From positions 10,001 through 51,877 of the forward strand of contig CACPIK010000002.1 of the NCBI GenBank assembly GCA_902633885.1: a stretch of 41,877 nt of DNA, given 5' to 3'. This document shows positions 19,408 through 27,962 of this stretch, one piece after another (position 1 is the stretch's first letter; each line of letters begins with the position of its first letter). The translations under genes and the position numbers were made by a program. The notes beneath the pieces were generated by a model that was not told where the DNA came from, ran no database searches, and saw nothing but the letters and a program-made list of their open reading frames with translations. The DNA is from an uncultured Pelagibacteraceae bacterium. GTDB lineage: Bacteria > Pseudomonadota > Alphaproteobacteria > Pelagibacterales > Pelagibacteraceae.

Positions 19408-20235
19408 CTATTTTTGCCTAAATTTGTCAGAATTATAAACACCCAATATGTGCATATCTTCGCAATGGAGACCTAATTCCTCCAAGGAATTTTTGATTTT
19501 TTGAGAATCAAGATGACCATCAATATCGCAAAGAAAAAAATATGATGAAAATGAATTTTTTTCAGGAAAACTTTGAAGTTTCGTCATATTAATTCCATTT
19601 ATTGCAAAACCTGAAAGTGCTGAATAAAGAGCTGCAGGCTTACTTTTTAGTTTAAATAAAATAGAAGTTATATATTTTTCTGCTTTAAATTCTGGATGAT
19701 AAACCTCTTTTCCCATTAGTAAAAATCTAGTTATATTTTTTTTATCATCTTGTATTTTTTCTTTTAGTATCTCCAGACCATAAATGTCAGCACTAAGGTT
19801 TGATGCTATTGCGGCCTTTGTTTTGTCATTCGCTTGTGAAATATATTTGGCAGATCCTGCTGTGTCTGCTCTAACATTTTCATTCAAGTTATTTTTTTTT
19901 ATAAATTCTGAAGATTGACTTAATGCTTGAGCATGCGAATATACATTTTTAACATACTTTAATTTTGAACCTTTTATACCGAGTAAATTATGATTAATAG
20001 GAAAAAAATGTTCTGCATAAATATTTAATCTATATTTAAAGATTAAATATTCTACACCTATATTACCTGTTGTTTTATTTGATTCAGGAATAATTGAACG
20101 TATTGTGCTATCATTTTTTGCTTTTTCAAAACATTCATCAAAAGTTTTACAAGGTATAGTTTCACAATTGGGATACATTTCTTTAGCACAACTTTCACTA
20201 TAACTTCCTGCTATACCTTGATATGCTATTTTCAT
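19408..20235 (-). CDS. pheA: Prephenate dehydratase
   Basis: A 275-residue monofunctional enzyme converting prephenate to phenylpyruvate for phenylalanine synthesis. It has the N-terminal IAYQGIAGSYSE, the YSHAQALSQ element and the catalytic TRF motif (T169-F171), followed by an ACT domain from about 186. Two motifs deviate: the usual PIEN(S/T) reads P50-E-S-N-K, and the phenylalanine-binding ESRP of the ACT domain reads QSFP (221-224), so feedback inhibition may differ. Four bases separate it from kdsB upstream. Confidence 0.93.
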   Translation of the reverse strand: MKIAYQGIAGSYSESCAKEMYPNCETIPCKTFDECFEKAKNDSTIRSIIPESNKTTGNIGVEYLIFKYRLNIYAEHFFPINHNLLGIKGSKLKYVKNVYSHAQALSQSSEFIKKNNLNENVRADTAGSAKYISQANDKTKAAIASNLSADIYGLEILKEKIQDDKKNITRFLLMGKEVYHPEFKAEKYITSILFKLKSKPAALYSALSGFAINGINMTKLQSFPEKNSFSSYFFLCDIDGHLDSQKIKNSLEELGLHCEDMHILGVYNSDKFRQK

Positions 20236-20239
20236 AAAT

Positions 20240-20980
20240 TTATTTTTTATTTTCCATTATTTTTTTTATTCTCTTATAATCTTCGTAAGTGTCAACCCCA
20301 ATTGGTGATGAATTTGCCAAATTGACATCAATATCTATATTATTTTCCATAGCTCTTAATTGTTCTAGTTTTTCTGATATTTCATTTTTTGTTTGTTTTA
20401 AATTTATAAACTTTTTTAAAATTGAAGCTTTATACATGTATATGCCAATATGATGATAGGTATTTTTATATTTTTTTTCTAAAATTTTTCTTGAAAAAGC
20501 TTTTGCTTTAGATGAATTTTTATATGATAATTCTTGCTCTGTAGTCACCTTAACTATGTTATTTTCAGTATACATTTTATTTTCAGATATTTTGCAAGCT
20601 AATGTTGATATTTCTGACTTTTTTTGTAAAGTTTTATTATAAAGTTCTACAATATCTAAAACATCTATTATTGGTTCATCACCCTGAAGATTAATAATAT
20701 AATCAATATTTTTTAAATTTAATTTTTGATAAGCTTCAAAAATTCTATCAGTTCCAGAATGATGATTTCTCTCGGTTAAAACACAATTACCCCCATTCTT
20801 TTTTACATCATTAAATATTTCTCTATCTCCAGTAGCCACATATACATCTCCTACTTTGGATTGTTTTGCTTTTTGATAAACATGATTAATTATTGATAAA
20901 TTGTTAATTTTAAGTAAAGGTTTATTTGGAAGTCTAGATGCAGCCAACCTTGAAGGTATTAAAATTATAGTATTATTCAT
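20240..20980 (-). CDS. kdsB: 3-deoxy-manno-octulosonate cytidylyltransferase
   Basis: CMP-KDO synthetase, 246 residues, activates KDO with CTP for the LPS inner core. Motifs: IPSRLAASRLPNKPL (8-22), TERNHHSGTDRI, INLQGDEPII, and the closing SSPIGVDTYEDYKRI. It works downstream of kdsD at 26982. A 7-bp hairpin (20995-21011) lies 14 bases upstream of its start. Confidence 0.96.
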   Translation of the reverse strand: MNNTIILIPSRLAASRLPNKPLLKINNLSIINHVYQKAKQSKVGDVYVATGDREIFNDVKKNGGNCVLTERNHHSGTDRIFEAYQKLNLKNIDYIINLQGDEPIIDVLDIVELYNKTLQKKSEISTLACKISENKMYTENNIVKVTTEQELSYKNSSKAKAFSRKILEKKYKNTYHHIGIYMYKASILKKFINLKQTKNEISEKLEQLRAMENNIDIDVNLANSSPIGVDTYEDYKRIKKIMENKK

Positions 20981-20994
20981 AAATTCAATCTTTA

Positions 20995-21011
20995 TGCGTC
21001 TTTCAGACGCA
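20995..21011 (-). promoter_or_regulatory. Perfect GC-rich hairpin upstream of kdsB
   Basis: TGCGTCT (20995-21001), loop TTC, AGACGCA (21005-21011): a perfect 7-bp stem, conspicuously GC-rich for this genome. On the minus strand it falls in the kdsB leader, and no U-run follows, so a terminator is unlikely. It lies between the divergent kdsB and cytochrome c genes and could be an mRNA 5' hairpin or a palindromic operator. Confidence 0.5.
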
Positions 21012-21077
21012 ATAATTAAAATTAAATTTAGTATTTTTTTTGTTTAACATGTTATACGACCATAATAGGTAAAAATC

Positions 21078-21608
21078 ATGGATTCATTTGAAATAAATAA
21101 AATAATAGCAGCTATATTAGTTATTTTTGTAGTTGTATTTGGTATAAGTAAAATTTCAAATTTAATCTATCATGTCGAAAAACCTACGAAATCTGCATAT
21201 AAAGTAGAGACTGTAAGTACTAGCACAACTACAAAATCAAGCAATTTAATGGCGACTGATATTTCAGCATTGTTAGCAATGGGAAGTATTGACGATGGTC
21301 AAAAAGTTTTTAAAAAATGTAGTGCTTGTCACTCAGTTAAAAAAGGTGGAAAAAATAAAATTGGTCCCGCATTATATAATGTAATTGGAAGAGATATGGC
21401 TGGACTAAAAGATTATAAATATTCTAAAGCACTGATTGGTTTTGGAAAATCATGGACATTTGAAGAAATGAATAATTTTTTAATCAAACCACAATCATAT
21501 ATAAAAGGAACAAAAATGGCGTTTGCTGGTTTAAAAAAAGAAAAAGATAGAGCTTCTGTAATTTTGTATATGAATAAAAATTCTGATAATCCTCTACCTC
21601 TACCGTAA
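21078..21608 (+). CDS. Membrane-anchored class I cytochrome c
   Basis: A 176-residue protein with an uncleaved N-terminal membrane helix (about 8-30), a Thr/Ser-rich linker (38-56) and a periplasmic cytochrome domain. Heme attaches at C81-x2-C84-H85, and the sixth ligand is probably M147 in GTKMAF. The layout matches CycM/c552-type anchored cytochromes that pass electrons from the bc1 complex to terminal oxidase. The 3' end overlaps argF by nine bases. Confidence 0.92.
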   Translation: MDSFEINKIIAAILVIFVVVFGISKISNLIYHVEKPTKSAYKVETVSTSTTTKSSNLMATDISALLAMGSIDDGQKVFKKCSACHSVKKGGKNKIGPALYNVIGRDMAGLKDYKYSKALIGFGKSWTFEEMNNFLIKPQSYIKGTKMAFAGLKKEKDRASVILYMNKNSDNPLPLP

Positions 21609-22529
21609 TTTTCCAAAACAATATAATAAAATGCTTTTTTGGACATGTACTCTGTTAAGTGCTTGTTGCCAAACATGTGATTGTTTTCCTAAAAAAACTT
21701 CATCGGACACTTCATTTCCTCTCGGAAGACAATGTAAAAAAATAGCATTTTTTTTTGCATACTTTAAAAGATTTTTATTAATATAAAATTTTTTAAAATC
21801 TTTTATCTTTTTTTTAACATTTACATTATCATTTAAGGAAATAACTTTATCAGAGAAAATTACATCAGCATTTTTTACAGCTTTTTTTGGATCATTAAAA
21901 ATATATATTTTTTTCTTACTTTTTGTTACCCAATCTAATACAAACTTTTTTGGTGTATAATTTTTTGGACAACCAATGTTTAATTTAAATGAAAACTTAA
22001 CTGAAGCTGCTATAAGGCTATTTAGCACATTATTAGAATCTCCTATCCAACAAATATTCAACTTTGATATTGGTTTTTTTTTAATTTCCTCTGCAGTAAA
22101 AACATCTGATAATACTTGTGTTGGATGAGATGATGGACTCAATCCATTAATTACAGGTATCTTTAAATATTTGCTAAATTCATTAATTTTTTTATCACTA
22201 TCTGTTCTAAGCATGAATCCATCACCATAAGTTGATAAAATCTTTGCAGTATCTTGAAGACTTTCTCCACCTTTTCCTAAATGTATTTCGTTAGATTTAA
22301 GTGTTAAAGTTCCACCACCCAACTGTTTTATCGCAAGATAAAAACTTAATCTTGTTCTAGAGCTTGCTTTTTCAAACATTTGAATTAGCAACTTACCTTT
22401 TAATGGATAATCTTTATCTATATCTAAAGTACTTAAATTTTTTCTATTATTTTTTCTTTTTTTTGCATCTATTAGAATTTTTCTAAGATCTGATGAAGGT
22501 AAATCTTTTAAGTTTATAAAATTTTTCAT
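21600..22529 (-). CDS. argF: Ornithine carbamoyltransferase
   Basis: A 309-residue enzyme making citrulline from ornithine and carbamoyl phosphate. Carbamoyl-phosphate contacts SSRTR (56-60) and HPTQ (in SSHPTQVLSDV) are present, as is the ornithine-loop Cys of HCLPRG. It overlaps argD upstream by four bases, so the two are almost certainly one operon (argD-argF), as in many Alphaproteobacteria. Confidence 0.97.
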   Translation of the reverse strand: MKNFINLKDLPSSDLRKILIDAKKRKNNRKNLSTLDIDKDYPLKGKLLIQMFEKASSRTRLSFYLAIKQLGGGTLTLKSNEIHLGKGGESLQDTAKILSTYGDGFMLRTDSDKKINEFSKYLKIPVINGLSPSSHPTQVLSDVFTAEEIKKKPISKLNICWIGDSNNVLNSLIAASVKFSFKLNIGCPKNYTPKKFVLDWVTKSKKKIYIFNDPKKAVKNADVIFSDKVISLNDNVNVKKKIKDFKKFYINKNLLKYAKKNAIFLHCLPRGNEVSDEVFLGKQSHVWQQALNRVHVQKSILLYCFGKLR

Positions 22530-23695
22530 ACTTTATTTTTCTGACATACTTTATTAATTATTTTTAAAGCTAAATCTATTTCACTTTTTTTAACATTTAA
22601 TGGTGGCAAAATTCTAACTACATTTTCTGCGGCTCTAATGGTTAATAACTTATTATCCATTAAATCTTGTATAAATTTTGTCTGCTCATCAAATAATTGG
22701 ATTCCAATTAATAAACCTTTTCCTCTAATTTCTTTTATTAATTTAGGATATTTTTTTTTTATTTGATTTAGTTCATCAATAAAATATTTTGATATTTTTC
22801 TAACATTGCTTAAGAAATTTTTTTTAAAAATTTGATCCAAAACTGCACTTCCAATTTTCATTGCTAAAGGATTGCCACCAAATGTAGAACCATGAGTCCC
22901 TGGTATCATTCCTTTTGATACTTTTTTTGTCATTAAAACCGCTCCTATTGGAAAACCTCCCCCGATACCTTTGGCTATAGGAACAATATCTGGCTTTATA
23001 TTTGCATATTCATATGCAAAGAATTTTCCAGATCTACCTATTCCACACTGAACTTCGTCTAAAATTAAAAGTATTTTTTTCTTGTTGCAAATTTTTCTTA
23101 GCTCTTTTAAGCACCATGTTGGAATAACTTTTATTCCACCTTCTCCCATTATTGTTTCGATCATTATAGCTGCAGTTTTACTATTTATAATTTTTTTAAG
23201 TTTTTTATGATCACCAAATTCAAAATGATCAAAACCACTTACCTTAGGCCCAAAACCCTCTGTCATTTTTTTTGATCCACTTGCATTAATTGCAGCAATA
23301 GTTCTTCCATGAAAAGAATTTTTAATACAAATAATTCTGTTTTTTTTTGGTTTTCCTATTGAATAAAAATATCTTCTTGCAACTTTTATTGCAGCCTCTG
23401 TTGCTTCTGCTCCACTATTTTGAAAAATTACAGAATCTGCAAAAGTTTTATTTGTTAATTTTTTTGCAAGTTTTTCTCCTTCTGGAATTATAAAAGCGTT
23501 AGACACATGCCAAAGTTTTCTAGATTGATTATTTATAGCATTAATTAAGTTAGAATTAGCATGACCTAAAGAATTTACAGCAATACCCTGGACAAAATCT
23601 AAGTATTTTTTTCCATCTGTAGAGAATAAAAAAGATCCTTTGCCTTTTTTAAAAGATAATTTTCTTCTTTTATAATTATTTGCTAAAGAACTCAT
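22526..23695 (-). CDS. argD: Acetylornithine aminotransferase
   Basis: A 389-residue class III PLP aminotransferase converting N-acetylglutamate semialdehyde to N-acetylornithine. It shows FQNSGAEATEAAIKVARR, the FHGRT motif, LDEVQCGIGRSGK and the PLP lysine in AKGIGGGFPIGA, followed by HGSTFGGNPLA. It may also act as succinyldiaminopimelate aminotransferase, as in some bacteria; that is inference. First gene of the argD-argF pair. Confidence 0.96.
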   Translation of the reverse strand: MSSLANNYKRRKLSFKKGKGSFLFSTDGKKYLDFVQGIAVNSLGHANSNLINAINNQSRKLWHVSNAFIIPEGEKLAKKLTNKTFADSVIFQNSGAEATEAAIKVARRYFYSIGKPKKNRIICIKNSFHGRTIAAINASGSKKMTEGFGPKVSGFDHFEFGDHKKLKKIINSKTAAIMIETIMGEGGIKVIPTWCLKELRKICNKKKILLILDEVQCGIGRSGKFFAYEYANIKPDIVPIAKGIGGGFPIGAVLMTKKVSKGMIPGTHGSTFGGNPLAMKIGSAVLDQIFKKNFLSNVRKISKYFIDELNQIKKKYPKLIKEIRGKGLLIGIQLFDEQTKFIQDLMDNKLLTIRAAENVVRILPPLNVKKSEIDLALKIINKVCQKNKV

Positions 23696-23701
23696 ATTAT
23701 T

Positions 23702-24514
23702 TTACGACTTAATTTTATAACCTTTATTAAATAAATGATAAGATAAAAAATAAGAGATCAGAGAAACAATTGTTAAAAGTAAAATTCCAAATTTAAGAGA
23801 GCCGTCTAATTGACCTATAAAAGAATATCTGAAACCATCAATCATATGAAAAAAAGGATTGTAAAGGCTAAGAATTTTTAGTAACTCAGGCAATCTATCA
23901 ATACTGTAGAATGTACCACTTAGAAAGCTTAATGGTATAATGATAAAATTTGTTACAGTACTCATTTGGTCAAATTTATCAGCGTAGAGTCCAACAATAA
24001 TTCCAGTTGAGCCCATAAAAATCCCTCCTAGAAATAAGTAAACAAACCACAAAAAATAATTTTGTATAGTTAAGTCTATAAAAATTATAAAAATCAAAGT
24101 TGAAATAAAAGCAATTAATAAACCCCTTGCTGCACCAGCTAAGGTTATTGCGGTAATAACTTCTGCTGCCGATAAAGGGCTATGAATAATATCAGTTATT
24201 GTTCCCATCATCTTACCCATCACAATTGATGAGCTAGTATGAGCAAAACTCTGTTGAATTACTTGCATCATAATTAAACCACTTGCCAAAAACTGAATAT
24301 AGGGTACTCCTAAAACATTGGATCTGTCCTCACCAATAGCGAGTGATATTACTGTTAAAAATAAAACACTTGTAAGTATTGGTCCTGCCAATGTTTGTCC
24401 TGAGACTGTTAAAAATCTTAATATTTCTTTTTTTAAAAGAGAATAAGTCCCTACCCAATTAATTAAGCCAAACCTTCTCACTCCTACCTGATATTTTTTT
24501 TCTAATTCAACCAT
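23702..24514 (-). CDS. ABC-2 type transporter permease
   Basis: A 270-residue integral membrane protein with six predicted helices. The ABC-2 signature region (about 95-180: FAHTSSSIVMGKMMGTITDIIHSPL and later IVGLYADKFDQMSTVTNFIIIPLSFLSGTFYSIDRLP) is like YadH/NodJ-type exporters. Substrate is unknown; capsule, LPS, drug or lipid export are all possible. No ATPase gene is adjacent (the neighbours are argD and gcrA), so its partner must be encoded elsewhere. It lies seven bases upstream of argD on the same strand. Confidence 0.88.
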   Translation of the reverse strand: MVELEKKYQVGVRRFGLINWVGTYSLLKKEILRFLTVSGQTLAGPILTSVLFLTVISLAIGEDRSNVLGVPYIQFLASGLIMMQVIQQSFAHTSSSIVMGKMMGTITDIIHSPLSAAEVITAITLAGAARGLLIAFISTLIFIIFIDLTIQNYFLWFVYLFLGGIFMGSTGIIVGLYADKFDQMSTVTNFIIIPLSFLSGTFYSIDRLPELLKILSLYNPFFHMIDGFRYSFIGQLDGSLKFGILLLTIVSLISYFLSYHLFNKGYKIKS

Positions 24515-24641
24515 AAGTATTTAGTCATAAACTTTTTTTTTTATAATTGTTAAAAAACAATAAAAAAAGCTTGTTATTATCTATTATTTATGTTTTCAAG
24601 ATAATGTTATATAAAAGTAAGTATACACTAAATATAGTACT

Positions 24642-25136
24642 ATGAGCTGGACAGATGAAAAAGTAAATAAATTAAAGGAACTCTGGGGAAAGGGTCAAAC
24701 CGCAAGCCAAATTGCAGAAATTATTGGTGGGGTTAGTAGAAATGCGGTAATCGGAAAAGCTCACAGACTGAATTTGTCTGCTAAAATTAAAACCAGATCT
24801 GCTGTCTCACAAAATATGGGGACATATAAATCTAATGATAATCAAATTAAAAGAAGAGGAAGAAAAAGCAGATTCAAATCACTTTTATTGGATAAAAACT
24901 TTGAAGCAGCAAAAAATTTACAATTAGAAGAATTAACTGAAGAAACATGTAAATATATGGAAGGTCATCCAGATGAAAAGGGATCTTCTTTTTGTGGAAG
25001 AAAAAGTGTTGAAAAATTTTCTTATTGCCCACTTCATTTAATGATTGTTTTTCAACCTAAAGGCAAAAAAGAAGATATTGTTGATAAAGATGACGAAGTT
25101 CCACAATTTATTGAGAAAAAAATTAAATCTGCATAA
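24642..25136 (+). CDS. gcrA: Cell-cycle regulator GcrA
   Basis: A 164-residue GcrA-family protein. The N-terminal helix-turn-helix (SWTDEKVNKLKELWGKGQT, then GGVSRNAVIGKAHRLNL, residues 2-45) is the family hallmark. The C-terminal part has a Cys/His cluster (about 115-147: TCKYM, SFCGRK, SYCPLHL). In Caulobacter, GcrA binds sigma-70 RNA polymerase and activates promoters carrying CcrM-methylated sites. Lone gene on the plus strand, ending one base from the convergent SHOCT gene. Confidence 0.95.
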   Translation: MSWTDEKVNKLKELWGKGQTASQIAEIIGGVSRNAVIGKAHRLNLSAKIKTRSAVSQNMGTYKSNDNQIKRRGRKSRFKSLLLDKNFEAAKNLQLEELTEETCKYMEGHPDEKGSSFCGRKSVEKFSYCPLHLMIVFQPKGKKEDIVDKDDEVPQFIEKKIKSA

Positions 25137-25137
25137 A

Positions 25138-25386
25138 TTATTTTAATAATTTTTCCTTAGCTTTTTTAAACTCTTCATTATTTAAAATACCGTCAGTATG
25201 AAGTTTATTTAATTTTTGAAATTGGCTTGCTAAATTATCAGAATCATCATTTTTATATTCATACAAAATTTCCTCTTCTTTATTTTTTTCTTTAGCTTCG
25301 ATGCCTCTGGTTATAGCCTTAACCGCAATCACCAAAACAAAAGTTAAAATTGCAAATATAATAAAATAAATAAAATAAATAAGCAT
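25138..25386 (-). CDS. Small membrane protein with SHOCT-like C-terminus
   Basis: An 82-residue protein with one N-terminal membrane helix (about 2-24) and a charged linker. The C-terminal motif (about 53-81: FQKLNKLHTDGILNNEEFKKAK) fits the SHOCT short C-terminal domain, thought to mediate oligomerisation. Function unknown. Its start overlaps the last base of the NDUFA9-like gene, so the two are likely co-translated. Confidence 0.75.
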   Translation of the reverse strand: MLIYFIYFIIFAILTFVLVIAVKAITRGIEAKEKNKEEEILYEYKNDDSDNLASQFQKLNKLHTDGILNNEEFKKAKEKLLK

Positions 25387-26351
25387 TAGCTATCAGTATG
25401 TATATTTTTTTTTGAAAATTGACCACCTTTTGTCCAGTTAAAACTATAAAGTTTTATTTCTTCTTCAAATTTTTTTGTTGCAATCATTCCATAATCAAAA
25501 TTAGTTTTATATTTTCCTGACGCAATATTATCATATTTTAATAATTTAAGTTGATCAACAGTCAATAATGGATTTGGCATTATTTGAAAAAATTTTGCAC
25601 TTAATTTAGCAATAAACAATGGCAAAGGAATTAATAAACTATTTTTATTAATAGAAATTAATATCTTTAATATAATATCTTTAAAAGATAAAACCTCTGG
25701 CCCAATACACTCTATTGTTTGTCCAATTATTTTTTTTTCAACAACCTCAAAAATAATTTTTGATAGTTCGCTTACATGTATAGGTGTAAATTTAGTTTCT
25801 CCTTTATAATACAAAGGCATAATTGGTGAAATATTTAATATTCCCATTAAACTAGTAGTAAAATTATCACTCACAGAATAAACTACAGAAGGTTTTAGTA
25901 TTATAGAGTTAGAAAAATTTCTTCTTACATTATTTTCTCCATCTAATTTACTCTTTGCATATTTGCTATCAGTTGCCTCTTCAATCCCTAGAGCAGAAAC
26001 ATGTATAAATTGTTTTAATTTTTGTTTTTTTGCAATCTTAGATAACAAAGATGGGAAGTCTGAATGAATAATATTGAAATGGTTTTTTCTCTTTTCATGC
26101 ATAATTCCAATTAAATTTATACAGATTGAACATCTTTTCATTAAAGAAGATATATTTTCTTCACTAAATGAAGTAAGTTGCTCCATTTCTAGATATCCAT
26201 AATTTGATTGTGTTTTTATTTGATATCCCTTTCTATGGATGTTTCTTGTAACGGCAATTACTCTATAGTTATTTTTTGTAAATTTTCTGACTAGACTTTT
26301 GCCAATTTGGCCCGAAGAACCAAATAATAAAATTGAATCCTGATTTTTCAT
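25386..26351 (-). CDS. NDUFA9-like NAD(P)-binding atypical SDR protein
   Basis: A 321-residue Rossmann protein of the atypical short-chain dehydrogenase type, related to the complex I NDUFA9 subunit. The nucleotide loop GSSGQIGKSLVRKF is at about 11-24, followed by CINLIGIMHEKRKNHF, HVSALGIEEATDSKYAKSK (Y-x3-K) and the VVYSVSDNFT segment. Alphaproteobacterial homologues are annotated as complex I NDUFA9 family; a role in respiratory complex assembly or quinone chemistry is inferred from family only. It starts 17 bases from the divergent rnd-like gene. Confidence 0.82.
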   Translation of the reverse strand: MKNQDSILLFGSSGQIGKSLVRKFTKNNYRVIAVTRNIHRKGYQIKTQSNYGYLEMEQLTSFSEENISSLMKRCSICINLIGIMHEKRKNHFNIIHSDFPSLLSKIAKKQKLKQFIHVSALGIEEATDSKYAKSKLDGENNVRRNFSNSIILKPSVVYSVSDNFTTSLMGILNISPIMPLYYKGETKFTPIHVSELSKIIFEVVEKKIIGQTIECIGPEVLSFKDIILKILISINKNSLLIPLPLFIAKLSAKFFQIMPNPLLTVDQLKLLKYDNIASGKYKTNFDYGMIATKKFEEEIKLYSFNWTKGGQFSKKNIHTDS

Positions 26352-26368
26352 ATATATATATCTAATAA

Positions 26369-26980
26369 ATGAATTTAGATATTAAATTACATAAAGTAGA
26401 TTTACCAGACCAAATAAAGTTCAGTGACAAAATTGCTATTGACTGTGAATTCATGGGATTAAATGTTGAAAGAGACAGATTATGTTTAGTTCAAATTTCG
26501 TCTGGAAATAATGATGCACATATAATTCAGTTGGATAAAGAAAAATATAATGCTCCAAATTTAAAAAAAATATTATTAGACAAAAATATTAACAAAATTT
26601 TCCATTTTGCTAGAGCTGATCTTTTATTTATAAAAAAATATTTAAATGTTGATGTTGAAAATGTTAATTGTACAAAAATTATGAGCAAAATAGCAAGAAG
26701 CTATTCTGACAAACATGGGCTAAAAGATCTTATTAAAGAATTTATTGGCATAGATGTAAGCAAACAATTACAAACTTCAGATTTCGGTGGTGAATTAACT
26801 GAAAAGCAACTTAAGTATTGCGCGCAGGATGTTGTATTTCTTCATAGAATTTATCAAAGTTTAAATAATATACTTTTAAGAGAAAATAGGATTGAGTTAT
26901 ATAATGATACAATAAAATTTATTAAAACTAGAGTTGATTTAGACTTTGCCTCGTTTAAGGAGGATATCTGGTCCCACTAA
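26369..26980 (+). CDS. Short ribonuclease D-type 3'-5' exonuclease
   Basis: A 203-residue DEDDy exonuclease domain without the C-terminal HRDC domains of classical RNase D. The acidic residues are D-x-E in AIDCEFMGL (about 24-32), D in HFARADLLFI and Y-x3-D in YCAQDVVFL. Short versions are common in Alphaproteobacteria and are often annotated Rnd; trimming of tRNA or other small RNA is the likely role. It lies directly before kdsD. Confidence 0.88.
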   Translation: MNLDIKLHKVDLPDQIKFSDKIAIDCEFMGLNVERDRLCLVQISSGNNDAHIIQLDKEKYNAPNLKKILLDKNINKIFHFARADLLFIKKYLNVDVENVNCTKIMSKIARSYSDKHGLKDLIKEFIGIDVSKQLQTSDFGGELTEKQLKYCAQDVVFLHRIYQSLNNILLRENRIELYNDTIKFIKTRVDLDFASFKEDIWSH

Positions 26981-26981
26981 A

Positions 26982-27962
26982 ATGAGCAAAAGAAAATTTA
27001 AATTAATTGCTAAAGAAGTTATACAACATGAAATTATTGCATTAAAAAAACTCAAGCATAGTATTGGCACATCTTTTGAACAAGTTGTAAGAACTATTAT
27101 AAATTGTAAAAATGGAAAAATAATTATATCTGGGGTTGGAAAAAGCGGAATAGTTGGCAAAAAATGGGCAGCAACTCTTTCTTCGACTGGAACTCCTTCT
27201 TTTTTCCTTGATGCTTCAAATGCTAGCCACGGAGATATGGGTCAAATTACATCAAATGATGTAGTTATTTTAATCAGCTTAAGTGGACAAAGTAATGAAT
27301 TAAAAAATATAGTTCAATACACATCAAGAAATAAAAATATTAAATTGATAGGAATAACTTCTAAAAAAGACTCTCTTCTTTATAAAAATGCTGATGTAAA
27401 ATTTATAATTCCTTCAGTTAAGGAAGCAGGTCCAGGAAATATTGTTCCAACCTCTTCTACAACTATACAAATGGCACTTGGGGATGCTATAGCGATTTCT
27501 TGTATGCAATTTAGAAATTTTGATAAATTAGATTTTAAAAAATTTCATCCAAGTGGTTCCCTTTCTGTAAAACTTAAAACTGTTAATGACTTAATGTTAA
27601 CTGGAAAAAAAATACCATTTGTTTCAGAAAATACTTTAATGAAAATTGCACTAAAAATTTTATCTAATAAGAAGCTTGGAGTTTTAATAATAAAAAACAA
27701 AAAAAATATCACTTCTGGTATTTTGACTGATGGAGATTTAAAAAGATTTCCTCAAAAATTGGGCAACCTTCATAATTTAAAAATAAAAAAAGTTATGAAA
27801 AAAAACCCTATAAGTGTTGATAAAGACATGCTAGCTGCTCAGGCTCTTTCTATTATGAATGGAAAAAAAATTACAAGCTTGTGTGTTCATGCTGGAAATA
27901 GAAAAAATAAAACTATTGGAATAGTTCATATTCACAATATTTTAAAGGCAAATATCAGTTGA
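26982..27962 (+). CDS. kdsD: Arabinose-5-phosphate isomerase
   Basis: KdsD/KpsF, 326 residues from ATG 26982. A TTG further upstream would add 12 residues lying within the end of rnd and is not needed for family length. The SIS domain has GVGKSGIVGKKWAATLSSTG (51-70) and the PSVKEAGPGNIVPTSSTT loop; two CBS repeats follow from about residue 190. It converts ribulose-5-phosphate to arabinose-5-phosphate, the first step to KDO. It leads the kdsD-lptC-lptB cluster. Confidence 0.95.
   Translation: MSKRKFKLIAKEVIQHEIIALKKLKHSIGTSFEQVVRTIINCKNGKIIISGVGKSGIVGKKWAATLSSTGTPSFFLDASNASHGDMGQITSNDVVILISLSGQSNELKNIVQYTSRNKNIKLIGITSKKDSLLYKNADVKFIIPSVKEAGPGNIVPTSSTTIQMALGDAIAISCMQFRNFDKLDFKKFHPSGSLSVKLKTVNDLMLTGKKIPFVSENTLMKIALKILSNKKLGVLIIKNKKNITSGILTDGDLKRFPQKLGNLHNLKIKKVMKKNPISVDKDMLAAQALSIMNGKKITSLCVHAGNRKNKTIGIVHIHNILKANIS

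Noticed and set aside
26957..26981. Strong AGGAGG Shine-Dalgarno for kdsD
   Set aside because: The motif is 18 bases from the ATG, too far for normal use, and is coding sequence of the upstream exonuclease (Lys-Glu-Asp).
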